DNA from: JBBQWR01 sp038210495
GTDB taxonomy: Bacteria > Planctomycetota > Planctomycetia > Pirellulales > DATAWG01
Reading direction: 5' to 3'
NCBI GenBank assembly: GCA_038210495.1
Contig: JBBQWR010000016.1
Coordinates: 39,209 to 103,208, forward strand
DNA length: 64,000 bases
This document shows, one piece after another, positions 7,461-15,987 of this stretch. The position numbers and the translations under genes were made by a program. Positions within the stretch are counted from its first letter, which is position 1. Every line of letters starts with the position of its first letter. The notes below the pieces were generated by a model. The model was not told the DNA's origin and made no database searches. It worked only from the letters and a program-made list of their open reading frames with translations.

Positions 7461-10079
7461 ATGTTTCTCAAAAGAATAAATTCGACAACCTTGGCGGATA
7501 GCACGGCCAAACTCGCGCCGCTCGTCCCGCTCGCCGAAAACGGTCACGTGCATCGCACGATAAGCGGAGCGGCAAAAACTTCAGTCGCCGCCCCAAAATG
7601 CCCGACTGTTACCGTCGATCGACTGCTCCAAATCAACCTCGCCGTCCTCGTTCCGCTGGGCACATTCCTGCTCGGCATGGGCGAGCACAATTTTCTGCTC
7701 ACGACGATCCTGCTGCTCGTCGCCGTCGCTTCCATCTTCGCGATCGATCGCTGGGGCTGGATTGAACTGAACCGGTTGGCCGCCAATCTTGCCGGCCTGG
7801 GAGTCGCGCTATATTCGATGGTCCGGTTTTTTCTGGCCGGCAGCGAAGACCAACTCCTGGTCATCGCCAATCTGCTCGTCTACTTGCAGATCGTATTGCT
7901 CTTGCAGCGGAAGACTCACCGCGTCGGCTGGCAATTGCTCGTGCTGAGCGTGCTGGAGGTGGTGACAGCCACGGCACTTAATCTGAGCATTTTGTTTGGC
8001 CTGCTGCTGGCCGTGTACGTTTTCGTCGCACTGGCCACGCTCGGTTTGCTCTTCATTCAAACCGAAACCTTTCGACTTCGCGCGCTGGCTCAATCGCAGC
8101 TCGTTCGTTGGTCGCCGGCGCCATCGAACAAAGCCGAGCCGCGCTGGCCGCTACGCCGCGAAATTCAGGTCGCGATGATCTTACCGGCCGACCTGCCGCA
8201 GCAAATTCTCGGTCGCGGAATTTTGGGACGCACGGCGCTGTTTGGGCTCGGCGTGATGGTCGTCGCCGGTATTTGCTTCTTTTTCTTGCCCCGGTTCGGC
8301 AAGGCGATTTTGGACCCGATCGGCCAACAGGCGTCGATTGGTTTCAGTCCCGCGATCAAGCTGGGCGATCTCGGTCCGCTTCTGGAAAATCCGGAGCTCG
8401 TCATGCAGGTCGAGTTGCGTGAAGCTGCGAGCGATGCTCCGGTCAATCTGCGAGAGACGCCACTGCTGCGCGGGTCGCTCATAAATCGCTATCAACACGG
8501 CGAATGGCGGCCGACTCCGACGCAAGTCGAAGACCTTAGAAAGCTATCCAAGGCGCCGCGCGGCGCCGATTTGGTTCGCGAGCGGATTTTAATTCAGCCC
8601 CAGCAAGAAGCGGTGGTGTTCGCCGTGTATCCACCCTATGAAGCCGATTTGCGCTCCGGCCGGCGGGTCAGATTCGACCAGACCCGCCAGCAATTGAGCC
8701 GCACAAATCGAGACGCCCGGGATGGCGAATTCGAATATGAACTGCTGACCACCGGCGTGTCGCAGGGGCGACAGTTGAGAATTATCCCGCAATCGCAGTT
8801 TCCTCCCCTCACTCGGGCCGCCAGCGATTTGCAGCAAATGGCCAACTTGCAGATGCCCGACGAATCGCCTGCGTATGGCGCGTGGCGAAACGGCGACGAC
8901 ACCTCGCCCGCATCGAGCCCGACTGACACCAACCCCGACACCGATCCGGTCGACCGACTGACGGGCCTGCGCGCCGCGGCAGCAACCAGAATCCGCGACC
9001 GGAAGCTCGATCCGGACAACTATTACGCCGTCGCCAAATCGCTGGAGACGATGCTCGGCTCGCCGCCGTTCGAGTACACGCTCGAGCGGCCGCCGGCCCA
9101 GTCCGGCGTCGATCCGATCGAGGATTTCGTCGTCCGCAATCGGCGGGGGCATTGCGAATATTTCGCCAGCGCACTGACGCTCATGCTCCGCAGCCAGGGC
9201 ATTCCGGCCCAGATGGTCATCGGTTTCCGCGGCGGGGACTGGAACGCGGCCGGTTCGTTCTATACGGTTCGGCAGCTTCACGCCCATGCGTGGGTCGAGG
9301 CCTTCTTGGACGCCGATCACGTCGACGACATCCCTAAGTCCGAGCTGCCGGGGAAATTCGATGGTCGCCAAGGCGCTTGGCTCGTCCTCGATCCGACGCC
9401 GGCGCTCGACAACGACGAAAACACGTTCACCGGCACTTGGCGGTCGCGAATCGCGGGCATCAGCAACTACCTGCAAGTCATGTGGAGCACCTATGTCGTC
9501 GGGCTCAACGCCGACCGGCAGGAAAAAGCCATTTTCAAGCCCCTGTCCGAATTGGGGCAGACCGTCCAGCATGCGCTGACGAGCCCCGCGCGGACCGCGT
9601 CCGGCTTGGCGACGCACTTGTGGCAATGGCTCTTCGGCGGCGCCCACGGCGAGCGGCCGGCATTCGATTGGGAAGTCGTATTGGCGCTGGCGATTCTGAT
9701 CGCCCTGATCTACGCGACGTATCGCATCGGTCGAATGACGGCTCGCTGGATCGGGCCAAGAAAGCGTCGGCGCGCGTCGTCCGCCACTCGCCGCCGAATC
9801 AATCCCGTCGAGTTCTATCGCCGGCTGGAAACGCTCTTGGCGCGGCATGGGCTGCGCCGCGGCAAAGCGCAGACGCAACTCGAGTTCGCCCAGGCGGCCG
9901 GTCACAAGTTGCAAGCCAAATTCGGACTGGGCGCCGCCTGCTTGCCGCGCCAACTTGTCGAGAGCTTCTATCGCATTCGGTTTGGCGGCCAAGCCCTGGA
10001 CAGCGCCGAATCGCAAGCGGTAGAACAGGTACTCGACGAACTGACCGAAACGCTCCGCCGTGGCCCTCATGTTGAGTAA
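7461..10079 (+). CDS. TgpA-like transglutaminase membrane protein
   Basis: An 872-residue protein with a DUF3488-type N-terminus holding at least six hydrophobic helices between about residues 50 and 300. A periplasmic transglutaminase-like domain follows, then another helix near residue 745 and a cytoplasmic DUF4129-like tail. The catalytic triad is visible: Cys565 in GHCEYFASA, His609 in HAHAWVEAF and Asp644 in VLDPTPA. Homologues such as TgpA of Pseudomonas are essential or cell-surface related; here the substrate is unknown. The ATG at 7461 gives the full leader. It is the third gene of the MoxR-DUF58-transglutaminase set, whose ATPase probably assists assembly or activity of the two membrane partners. 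Confidence 0.9.
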   Translation: MFLKRINSTTLADSTAKLAPLVPLAENGHVHRTISGAAKTSVAAPKCPTVTVDRLLQINLAVLVPLGTFLLGMGEHNFLLTTILLLVAVASIFAIDRWGWIELNRLAANLAGLGVALYSMVRFFLAGSEDQLLVIANLLVYLQIVLLLQRKTHRVGWQLLVLSVLEVVTATALNLSILFGLLLAVYVFVALATLGLLFIQTETFRLRALAQSQLVRWSPAPSNKAEPRWPLRREIQVAMILPADLPQQILGRGILGRTALFGLGVMVVAGICFFFLPRFGKAILDPIGQQASIGFSPAIKLGDLGPLLENPELVMQVELREAASDAPVNLRETPLLRGSLINRYQHGEWRPTPTQVEDLRKLSKAPRGADLVRERILIQPQQEAVVFAVYPPYEADLRSGRRVRFDQTRQQLSRTNRDARDGEFEYELLTTGVSQGRQLRIIPQSQFPPLTRAASDLQQMANLQMPDESPAYGAWRNGDDTSPASSPTDTNPDTDPVDRLTGLRAAAATRIRDRKLDPDNYYAVAKSLETMLGSPPFEYTLERPPAQSGVDPIEDFVVRNRRGHCEYFASALTLMLRSQGIPAQMVIGFRGGDWNAAGSFYTVRQLHAHAWVEAFLDADHVDDIPKSELPGKFDGRQGAWLVLDPTPALDNDENTFTGTWRSRIAGISNYLQVMWSTYVVGLNADRQEKAIFKPLSELGQTVQHALTSPARTASGLATHLWQWLFGGAHGERPAFDWEVVLALAILIALIYATYRIGRMTARWIGPRKRRRASSATRRRINPVEFYRRLETLLARHGLRRGKAQTQLEFAQAAGHKLQAKFGLGAACLPRQLVESFYRIRFGGQALDSAESQAVEQVLDELTETLRRGPHVE

Positions 10080-10100
10080 AAAGTGAAATGACGGCCGCCA

Positions 10101-10213
10101 CTGGCTCTGCCAGTGCAAGGGGCACTGGCAGTAGGTGTAGGTCAGGCACTCTGTGCCTGCCATGCGCGCCGCACTTACACGCGACCTGTCAGGCACGGGG
10201 CGCCTGACCTACC
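10101..10213. repeat. Two nested hairpin repeats in the gap before the GTPase gene
   Basis: A small hairpin (CACTGGC...GCCAGTG, then CACTGGCAG) is followed by arms GTAGGTCAGGC at 10137-10147 and GCCTGACCTAC at 10202-10212. The inner part repeats GTCAGGCAC. It is non-coding and resembles the dispersed palindromes elsewhere in the window. Confidence 0.6.
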
Positions 10214-10291
10214 GGTTTCGCGGAAGCCCCGGAACCTTCGTGCCGCATTCACCATCCAATTGTTCATTCCGCCACAAATATCGATTCAAGC

Positions 10292-11323
10292 ATGAAAATC
10301 GGCATCATCGGCTATCAAGGCTCCGGCAAGAGCACCCTGTTCGAATGGCTTACGGGGGTCAAATCCGACCCCGCCCTGGCTCATGCATCGCAGATGGCGA
10401 TGGCGCCCGTTCCCGACGCCCGTATCGAGCCGCTGTGCAAAGTGTACAGTCCCAAAAAGATCACGATGGCCGCGCTCGAACTGGTCGACACGCCGGGCCT
10501 GAGCCGGACGCACGAAGGCAACGCCGCGCGGCTAGGTCTGATTCGCGAGGCCGGCTGCCTGGTGCTCGTCGTGGCCGCGTTCGGCGGCGCCAAACCGCTG
10601 TCCGATCTATCCGCCTTCGACGAGGATTTTCTGCTCGCCGACATGGAGATCGTCTCGGGCCGAATTACCAGATTGCAAGAAACTCTCAAAAAGACGCAGC
10701 CCAAGACGGACCGGGAAAACAACGAAATCGAGCTGGCCGCTCTTCAGCCGCTGCTCGCCAAGCTCGAAGCCGGCCAGCATCTCAGCGCCGCCGACATGAC
10801 CGACGATCAGCTCAAAGCGACCAGCAGCTTTCGTCTGCTCACGCAAAAGCCAAAGCTCGTGGTCGTTAATCTGGCCGACGACCAATCGCCGGAGGAATTC
10901 GCCGGCAAAGCTCCACCAGGCGTGACGCTCATCGCCGCGCCGCTGGGGCTGGAGGTCGAACTGGCTCGCATGGCGCCGGCGGACCGAGCCGAGTTCGAGC
11001 AGGAAATGGGACTCGGCCGCAGCGACCGGGACAGCCTGCTGCGAACGATCATGACCGTCTCGGGCCAAATGCTTTACTTTACCGCCGGCGACAAGGAAGT
11101 CCGCACCTGGATGCTCCGCCAAGGCGGGACGGCGCTCGAGGCGGCCGCGAACATCCACACCGATCTGGCCCGAGGCTTTATCCGCGCGGAGACGATGCAA
11201 TGCGACGACATCGTTCGGCTCGGCAGCGAACGTGAGATCAAGGCCCACAATCTGATGCGGTCGGAGCCGAAAGACTACGTTCTCCGCGACGGGGATATTT
11301 TGCACATCCGGTTCAGTGTCTGA
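10292..11323 (+). CDS. YchF/OLA1-like P-loop NTPase with TGS-like end
   Basis: A 343-residue translation-factor-like GTPase or ATPase. The P-loop is GYQGSGKST at residues 7-15, and switch II is DTPGLSRTHEGN. The segment where GTPases normally show NKxD reads VVVNLADD, so base specificity may be altered, as in YchF. The C-terminal 70 residues (YFTAGDKEVRTWMLRQGGTA...DYVLRDGDILHIRF) match the YchF TGS-like domain, including the closing GDILHIRF strand. It is about 20 residues shorter than canonical YchF and diverges in the coiled-coil insert, so it may be a paralogue rather than the housekeeping copy. It lies after the transglutaminase gene but beyond a 210-base repeat gap, so co-transcription is uncertain. 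Confidence 0.82.
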   Translation: MKIGIIGYQGSGKSTLFEWLTGVKSDPALAHASQMAMAPVPDARIEPLCKVYSPKKITMAALELVDTPGLSRTHEGNAARLGLIREAGCLVLVVAAFGGAKPLSDLSAFDEDFLLADMEIVSGRITRLQETLKKTQPKTDRENNEIELAALQPLLAKLEAGQHLSAADMTDDQLKATSSFRLLTQKPKLVVVNLADDQSPEEFAGKAPPGVTLIAAPLGLEVELARMAPADRAEFEQEMGLGRSDRDSLLRTIMTVSGQMLYFTAGDKEVRTWMLRQGGTALEAAANIHTDLARGFIRAETMQCDDIVRLGSEREIKAHNLMRSEPKDYVLRDGDILHIRFSV

Positions 11324-11359
11324 CGGTCGCCGACAAACCCGAGCCGAACCGTGAAGGCC

Positions 11360-11418
11360 CTCGCGAAACCGCCTGGGAGAAGGAGACAGTACCCGGCGGT
11401 TTTGTGAGCAGTTCTAAT
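11360..11418 (+). repeat. Dispersed hairpin repeat, family C, copy 1
   Basis: CTCGCGAAACCGCC at 11360-11373 pairs with GGCGGTTTTGTGAG at 11395-11408, followed by the tail CAGTTCTAA. It lies between two convergent genes, where it could act as a terminator, but it lacks a T tract. Copy 2 is at 13407-13463 in the same orientation, on the other side of the cupin/molybdopterin operon. Confidence 0.75.
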
Positions 11419-11425
11419 CGCGGCG

Positions 11426-13051
11426 TCAGATGTTTGCCAGCTCACCGAAATACTCGGTGTCTTCGGCAAAGCCTCCTTCGCCTTTGTCGATCGATTTAAT
11501 GTCTTCAACGAACTCGATCGCTCGAATCCATTTAACCATTTTGAAGCCGAGCTGGTTTTCGGCGCGCAGTCGGAGCGGCGCTCCGTGACGACAGTGGAGC
11601 GGTTGGTAGTTCATCTCATAAGCCAGCATCGTTTGCCCGTTCGAAGCATTTTCGATCGAGACACTGTCGTAGTATTGGCCGGCGGCGATTCCCGTGGTGA
11701 AATCAAACCCATCGCCAAACGAGTAAAAAATGACGGCCTTGGCTTTCGGCGACGGTCGGACCAACTGGATCAACTCGGTCAGCGGCAATCCGCTCCATTG
11801 AGCGATGCCCGACCAGCCTTGAATGCAATGGTGCAGCGTGATCTGACTTTTTTGCGGCAACGCCCGCAGTTCGGCCAACGATAGCTCGACGGGATTTTCG
11901 ACCATGCCGTGAACCTTGAGGCGGTAGTCGCGAAAATCGTTCGCGGCCAACGCCGTCCATGTCTTCGAGGTCGGCGGCTTGCCATTGACCCAGAAAAAGG
12001 GAGAGATATCGGCGCGGTCGAACTCGGCTACGGGAGTCGAACGATCGAGTAGATACCTCATGACCGGGCTAACGATGGCTTTCGCGGCGTGCTGCACGAC
12101 CCGTGGGTGCTTCCACGCCGCCCAGTTGGCCAGCGCGTTAAGCACTACCACCGTTCCGATCCCGGTCAGACCCAGATATAAGCCGGTCGGTTTGGCGTCG
12201 TCGGCGCCCATGACGATATGGTTCATGTTTCGCATGAATCCCGTCAGTACGATCATCGTCACGTGCGAAATCGAGAAGACCACGAACGCGCACATGACAA
12301 GGAAATGAATCGACCGCCCGATTTGCCGGTTGCCGGGCAGTTTTGGATACCAGGGAAAGCGAGCCGTGAAGGCTGGCGACATGGAAGGACCAGTCATCAA
12401 CGCCAAAGGCGCTAGCGCGAACACGACTCCAAAATAGGAAAGCTTTTGCAGCGCGTTGTACTGGTAGAAGCCATTGGGCTCGGGCGGCAAGTGGAACGTG
12501 GCGTAATGCACGAAAATCGCCCAAGCGTCTGGCACGATCCGCAGCGACGTGGGGACCAATCGCCGCCACTGCCCGCCGCCGAAAAGCAGCGCCACGAAAA
12601 TGAGACCGTTTCCTATCCAAAATAGGACGCTCAGGAAATGCCAATGCCGGGCCATGCCGACCGTGTGGCGATAGCCGGGCAAGCCGATCCAGGGAGAAAG
12701 CGGCCGCGAGTCCTCCTTTGCCGTCCAAACGTCCTGGCTTGGCAATTTGACCGGCGTCAGCCGAAGCCACTCGCTGCCCGGAGCGCAATGCACATTCCAA
12801 TAGAGCCGAGGGTGATCGGCCAGAATTTGGAGGCCACTGCGGATCAGAAGAACCAGGAATAGAAAATTGACATAGTGGGTAATGCGAATCCACGCGGGGA
12901 ACCCGAACGGCTGCGCTGCTGTCTCTGGATTTACGGCGGGAACGGGCGGCACGACCGGGAGGCCGAACGCCCCCCACTGAACATAACATGCGGCCACCAG
13001 GAGCAAGGGCGCCGCGACGAGCAGCAGCAATGCCTTAAAGCGAATGTGCAT
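11426..13051 (-). CDS. Cytochrome b-type membrane domain fused to sulfite-oxidase-like molybdopterin domain
   Basis: A 541-residue fusion. The N-terminal half has about six hydrophobic helices with His residues placed for b-type haem (THYVNFLFLVLL, ARHWHFLSVLFW, SIHFLVMCAFVVF, ISHVTMIVLTGF). The C-terminal half, from about residue 330, is an Oxidored_molyb domain: FFWVNGKPP, the Moco-ligating Cys409 in ITLHHCIQGWSG, and QPLHCRHGAPLRL. Separate proteins of this kind (MsrP/MsrQ) form a reductase and its haem membrane partner; here both are in one chain. The substrate cannot be told. ATG 13051 is preferred, because upstream frame is Arg-rich and overlaps the cupin gene. It starts nine bases after the cupin stop and is clearly co-transcribed. 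Confidence 0.85.
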   Translation of the reverse strand: MHIRFKALLLLVAAPLLLVAACYVQWGAFGLPVVPPVPAVNPETAAQPFGFPAWIRITHYVNFLFLVLLIRSGLQILADHPRLYWNVHCAPGSEWLRLTPVKLPSQDVWTAKEDSRPLSPWIGLPGYRHTVGMARHWHFLSVLFWIGNGLIFVALLFGGGQWRRLVPTSLRIVPDAWAIFVHYATFHLPPEPNGFYQYNALQKLSYFGVVFALAPLALMTGPSMSPAFTARFPWYPKLPGNRQIGRSIHFLVMCAFVVFSISHVTMIVLTGFMRNMNHIVMGADDAKPTGLYLGLTGIGTVVVLNALANWAAWKHPRVVQHAAKAIVSPVMRYLLDRSTPVAEFDRADISPFFWVNGKPPTSKTWTALAANDFRDYRLKVHGMVENPVELSLAELRALPQKSQITLHHCIQGWSGIAQWSGLPLTELIQLVRPSPKAKAVIFYSFGDGFDFTTGIAAGQYYDSVSIENASNGQTMLAYEMNYQPLHCRHGAPLRLRAENQLGFKMVKWIRAIEFVEDIKSIDKGEGGFAEDTEYFGELANI

Positions 13052-13059
13052 GACGGCTC

Positions 13060-13386
13060 TTAGCGAAGCAAAATCGTCACGAGAACCGAGGCGTCGTCGA
13101 TGCCGCGGAGCGAATGGAGTTGTTCGCTTTCCAGGTAGAGCAATTGTCCGGCTTCCAGCTCGCGCGTCGCGCCGCCGGTCGTGAAGGCAATCCGGCCTTC
13201 CAGGCATTGCACCGTAATTTCTCCGTGCGTCTTGTGCTCGGGGATGTCTTTTCCCGCTGGAATCACCAGACGAATCAGTTCCAACCTGGCCGTCTTCGCC
13301 AAGGTGGTCGTTTTGGTTTGCGTCAGCGCCGATCCTAGCGGGCGAACGTCGATCGCGTCACCCGGCTTCGCATGCGGAATGGCCAC
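13060..13386 (-). CDS. Small cupin-domain protein
   Basis: A 108-residue single-domain cupin. The first cupin motif is visible in IPEHKTHGEITVQCLEGRIAF and the second in LEAGQLLYLESEQLHSLRGIDDA. His and Glu residues of the first motif could bind a metal. Such stand-alone cupins are often sensors or small oxygenase-like proteins, and the role is not determined. GTG at 13386 is chosen because AGGAGG lies just upstream on the minus strand. The gene is first in a two-gene operon with the molybdopterin fusion. A family C repeat lies 21 bases beyond the start, in the promoter region. Confidence 0.82.
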   Translation of the reverse strand: MAIPHAKPGDAIDVRPLGSALTQTKTTTLAKTARLELIRLVIPAGKDIPEHKTHGEITVQCLEGRIAFTTGGATRELEAGQLLYLESEQLHSLRGIDDASVLVTILLR

Positions 13387-13406
13387 AAAAACCTCCTAAG
13401 ATGCCG

Positions 13407-13463
13407 CTCGCAAAGCCGCCTCGGAGAAGGGGGCAGTCCCCGGCGGTTTTGCGAGCAGTTCTA
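13407..13463 (+). repeat. Dispersed hairpin repeat, family C, copy 2
   Basis: CTCGCAAAGCCGCC at 13407-13420 pairs with GGCGGTTTTGCGAG at 13442-13455, then CAGTTCTAA. The orientation and tail are identical to copy 1 at 11360, so the two are direct repeats about 2 kb apart. Confidence 0.75.
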
Positions 13464-13537
13464 AAGTATGTTTGCCCCCGCCACGACTGAGCTGCATCGC
13501 CTGAGGCTTGGACAAAAAACAGTGCCGCCACGATGAA

Positions 13538-14185
13538 TTAATCTATGGTATCCATTCTATCTTTGGTCTTTTTAATTCTTTTCGGTTCCCGATCGGCGAT
13601 CGCCGCTTTTCCGCGCGCACGTGCGGCGGGTTCCGCGCCCGCTTGCGGCGGATAAATGACGCGATTTTCCTTCACGACGGCCCAGGGCCTGAGCACATGC
13701 TTGTCGCAATGGGTCAGCGTCATGATGTGCTGGACTTCAAGCCCCTTGGCCACGAGCGCATCGGCAATCAGCGAGCGATGGCAGCGCCAGGGCACGGCCT
13801 CGGCGCACATGAGGGCCACTCGTTCGCGTCCGGCCAAATCGATCAGAAGGTCTAAATTCCGCGAGAACTCGGCCGTCTGCATGTAGTCGGCAAAGCCTCG
13901 AAAAGACGAGTTCCGCCAAGCGCCGTTGGGCGAATCGGGGCTCGTGTGTCGCAAGCCGCCGAGCCCCGCCATGTGATCGTAGCCGATGCCGGCCGATTGC
14001 AATGCGATCGGCAATGTGTCCGCATTGAACTGAGGGTTATGCCGCGAGCGCGGTATCGTCCGCACGTCCACCAGTCGAGTCGCGCCGTGAGCTTGCAACA
14101 GCCGAACGAAGGTCTCGAGCGTGCGCGTCGAATGGCCAATCGTCAGCACGACACGGGTGACTCTGGCGATCTTTGGCGATTTCAT
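13538..14185 (-). CDS. DUF488 family protein
   Basis: A 215-residue DUF488 protein. Family marks are TIGHSTRTLETFVRLL near the N-terminus, LVDVRTIPRSRHNPQFN, the YDHMAGLGGLR segment and the Cys-containing MCAEAVPWRCHRSLIAD. The C-terminal 40 residues are basic and not part of the domain (RIKKTKDRMD). The family has been suggested to be enzymatic because of the conserved Arg, Cys and His residues, but no reaction is established. The ATG at 14185 fits the domain start. It lies on the minus strand in a loose group with the flanking genes, with no obvious operon partner. Confidence 0.85.
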   Translation of the reverse strand: MKSPKIARVTRVVLTIGHSTRTLETFVRLLQAHGATRLVDVRTIPRSRHNPQFNADTLPIALQSAGIGYDHMAGLGGLRHTSPDSPNGAWRNSSFRGFADYMQTAEFSRNLDLLIDLAGRERVALMCAEAVPWRCHRSLIADALVAKGLEVQHIMTLTHCDKHVLRPWAVVKENRVIYPPQAGAEPAARARGKAAIADREPKRIKKTKDRMDTID

Positions 14186-14295
14186 GCGAGGCCATCGAGC
14201 GCGAGGCAGGCACGCTTTGCCCCCCGGGTATCGAATTCCCGAAACGGGCGCGACCTTGCGCCCGCTCGATCGGCGAATAAATCGCCCTCGAAGGT

Positions 14296-14829
14296 TTACT
14301 TTGTCAGCGGCGGTTCGGTCGGCTTGGCGCCCGATGTGGAGAGCGTCTTGGTCGCAGCCGCATCTTTGCCAATCTCTTTCGTTGAGGAGTCTTTGGCCGG
14401 AGCGTCTTTGCCCGCGCTTTCCTTGGTGGCGGCAGTGTTCCGTTTGCCGCGCTTGACTTTGCTCTCGGCCAGCGCTTGCTTGACTTGTTTTTGCTGCTCT
14501 GGGGTGAGCAGGGCCTTCACCTCCGCGTCGCGCTGGGCACGAAGCTGTTTGAGTTGCTCATGCAAGGCTTCCATCCGCGGAGCATAATCCTCTTCGATCT
14601 TGTAGATCTTGGCCTTCTGAGCGTCGTCGGCCACGCCTTTGTATCCCGGCGGCAACCGGCCCTGAGCCTTCTTCTTTTCGATCGCAGGCGGACCGCTGGA
14701 GTCGGTCGTTTTGGCGACGCCAACTTTCTTCGTGGGCGGATCGGCGGCGGGCTTGGTATCGTCGGCCCACGCGGCGCCGGCCCAGGCCAGGGCCATCAAC
14801 ACGGTCGAACGCAACAAGGACTGCTTCAC
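14296..14829 (-). CDS. Exported helical protein, LTxxQ-like
   Basis: A 177-residue exported protein. It opens with a signal peptide (VKQSLLRSTVLMALAWAGAAWA) followed by a low-complexity Lys/Pro/Ala region. A helical core around YKIEEDYAPRMEALHEQLKQ is followed by ALLTPEQQKQVKQALAE, which resembles LTxxQ (Spy-like) periplasmic motifs. The tail is again low complexity with Lys-Ala-Thr repeats. I chose GTG 14829 because AGGAG stands seven bases before it; the in-frame ATG at 14844 overlaps that ribosome-binding site, and the one at 14868 has none. The function is unknown; a periplasmic chaperone- or sensor-like role would be inference only. Confidence 0.7.
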   Translation of the reverse strand: MKQSLLRSTVLMALAWAGAAWADDTKPAADPPTKKVGVAKTTDSSGPPAIEKKKAQGRLPPGYKGVADDAQKAKIYKIEEDYAPRMEALHEQLKQLRAQRDAEVKALLTPEQQKQVKQALAESKVKRGKRNTAATKESAGKDAPAKDSSTKEIGKDAAATKTLSTSGAKPTEPPLTK

Positions 14830-15169
14830 GAGGTAGCTCCTCATAAATTGCGATGAAACGATCACCAAACCGGCCGAGTTCGCAGTCTACAGCCTGCGGG
14901 AGGGGGCATCAAGGTTTTCGCCAAAAATGGATATCGCCAAATCCGGCGGGGTCATAGAGGGCAGCGGGGTTGCATCCTAACTTTGTGCGTAGAGCCGCTC
15001 AGAGATCAAGCACGAACGTCGACTTCTGAAAACGGTCGTTTATATTTGCTTCGACTGGCCGATTCTGTTAATTTGAGACCATGAAGCGGCCTTTGCGCTA
15101 ACGGCCGTCCGCGATGGGTTCCGATGGGATAGGTGGGGCGCTCTCGGCCAATTCAAGCACGATTTAGAT
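14830..15169. other. Gene-free stretch with possible small RNA or leader
   Basis: There is no coding gene. TTGCTT at about 15049 and TAATTT 17 bases further are a poor promoter candidate. A GGCC...GGCC hairpin lies near 15097-15115, and the terminator described next ends the stretch. A transcript from about 15083 to 15199 would be some 115 nt with two hairpins. This is inference from layout only. Confidence 0.35.
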
Positions 15170-15199
15170 AGCCGCGCCGTCTGGGTGGCGGCTTTTTTT
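15170..15199 (+). terminator. Rho-independent-type hairpin just upstream of the DUF6941 gene
   Basis: AGCCGC at 15170-15175 pairs with GCGGCT at 15188-15193 and is followed directly by seven T residues. It ends only 23 bases before the next start codon, so it is either the end of a short upstream RNA or a conditional terminator in the leader of the following operon. Confidence 0.65.
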
Positions 15200-15222
15200 G
15201 CGCATTCGCGAACGGTGGATTA

Positions 15223-15654
15223 ATGGCTGAGCCATACTGCTTGGCGATGGTGCTTTGCGATCAAGTCTATCGCGATGCGATCAGCGGAAAATTTACAATC
15301 CTGGGCACGTTCAGCACGGTGGGGTCAGACCACTACCCCGTACCCGTTTTGATGCATGTTTATTTTGCGATGACGGATGGGCATGGCACGATTCCGATCG
15401 GCATCAGAATCGTAAACGCCCAAGCCGACATGGCCGGAGACGACCACGCTGAAACAGTGATCTGGGAATTGCCGCCGCAAGATATGGAGTTTCCTAGCCC
15501 CCTTGCGGTCATTGAATCAGTTGCGTCCATTAAAGTTGACATCCCCGGCCCAGGGCACTATCGATGTGAACTTTACGCGAGGGACCAGATGCTCATGGCT
15601 CGGCGGCTATTGGCCGTCGATCCAACTTTGATGGGAGGATTAGCCGATGGATAA
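15223..15654 (+). CDS. DUF6941-like protein
   Basis: A 143-residue protein that resembles the DUF6941 family as I remember it: an opening AEPYCLAMVLCDQVYRD, then KFTILGTFSTV, a beta-rich middle and a PGPGHYRCELYA strand near the end. The family is of unknown function and is thought to form a beta-sandwich. The ATG at 15223 has only a weak GGTGG upstream. It is first in a three-gene set: the next start codon overlaps its end by eight bases, suggesting translational coupling. Base composition is less GC-rich than the neighbouring pyrG region, in line with acquisition. A terminator-like hairpin precedes it. Confidence 0.7.
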   Translation: MAEPYCLAMVLCDQVYRDAISGKFTILGTFSTVGSDHYPVPVLMHVYFAMTDGHGTIPIGIRIVNAQADMAGDDHAETVIWELPPQDMEFPSPLAVIESVASIKVDIPGPGHYRCELYARDQMLMARRLLAVDPTLMGGLADG

Positions 15655-15976
15655 CAGCCCCACGCTCGAATTGATGGACTATAAATCGAAGCCGCAATTT
15701 AAGACAAAACCAACCGAAAAGCCGCAAATTAACCGAAACGAAGCGGTAAGTTTTTGCTTGGACTTCGCGCGCGCACGCCCCTTGGTTGAGGGCTACGCGC
15801 CATTGCCGCGTCCCTATCGAACCGTGCCCATGCAGCCGACAAAAAATGACGATGCACGGTTGGATGCCGCAATCGCGGCCGCGATGCCTACGATTGAGGA
15901 AATCGAAGCCATGACAGTTGGCCCGTGCAACGCATGGCGCGACGATACGTCTTGGATCGAAAGCGATGAAGGCTAG
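15647..15976 (+). CDS. Small hypothetical protein, second gene of the DUF6941 set
   Basis: A 109-residue protein that I do not recognise. The first third is polar and Lys-rich (YKSKPQFKTKPTEKPQINRN). The middle holds FCLDFARARPLVEGYAPLPRPYRTVP and the end is acidic (DDTSWIESDEG). No signal peptide or membrane segment is visible. It overlaps the DUF6941 gene by eight bases and is followed 12 bases later by a PemK-like gene. By position and size it could be the antidote of that protein, but nothing in its sequence proves this. Confidence 0.6.
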   Translation: MDNSPTLELMDYKSKPQFKTKPTEKPQINRNEAVSFCLDFARARPLVEGYAPLPRPYRTVPMQPTKNDDARLDAAIAAAMPTIEEIEAMTVGPCNAWRDDTSWIESDEG

Positions 15977-15987
15977 AGGCCCCTGCG

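Noticed and set aside
8589..10196. Antisense open frame of 535 codons under the transglutaminase gene
   Set aside because: The sense strand carries the complete catalytic triad and helices; the antisense protein matches nothing.
10153..10869. Alternative frame covering the start of the YchF-like gene
   Set aside because: It overlaps a gene with a clear P-loop and is Arg/Ser-rich without motifs.
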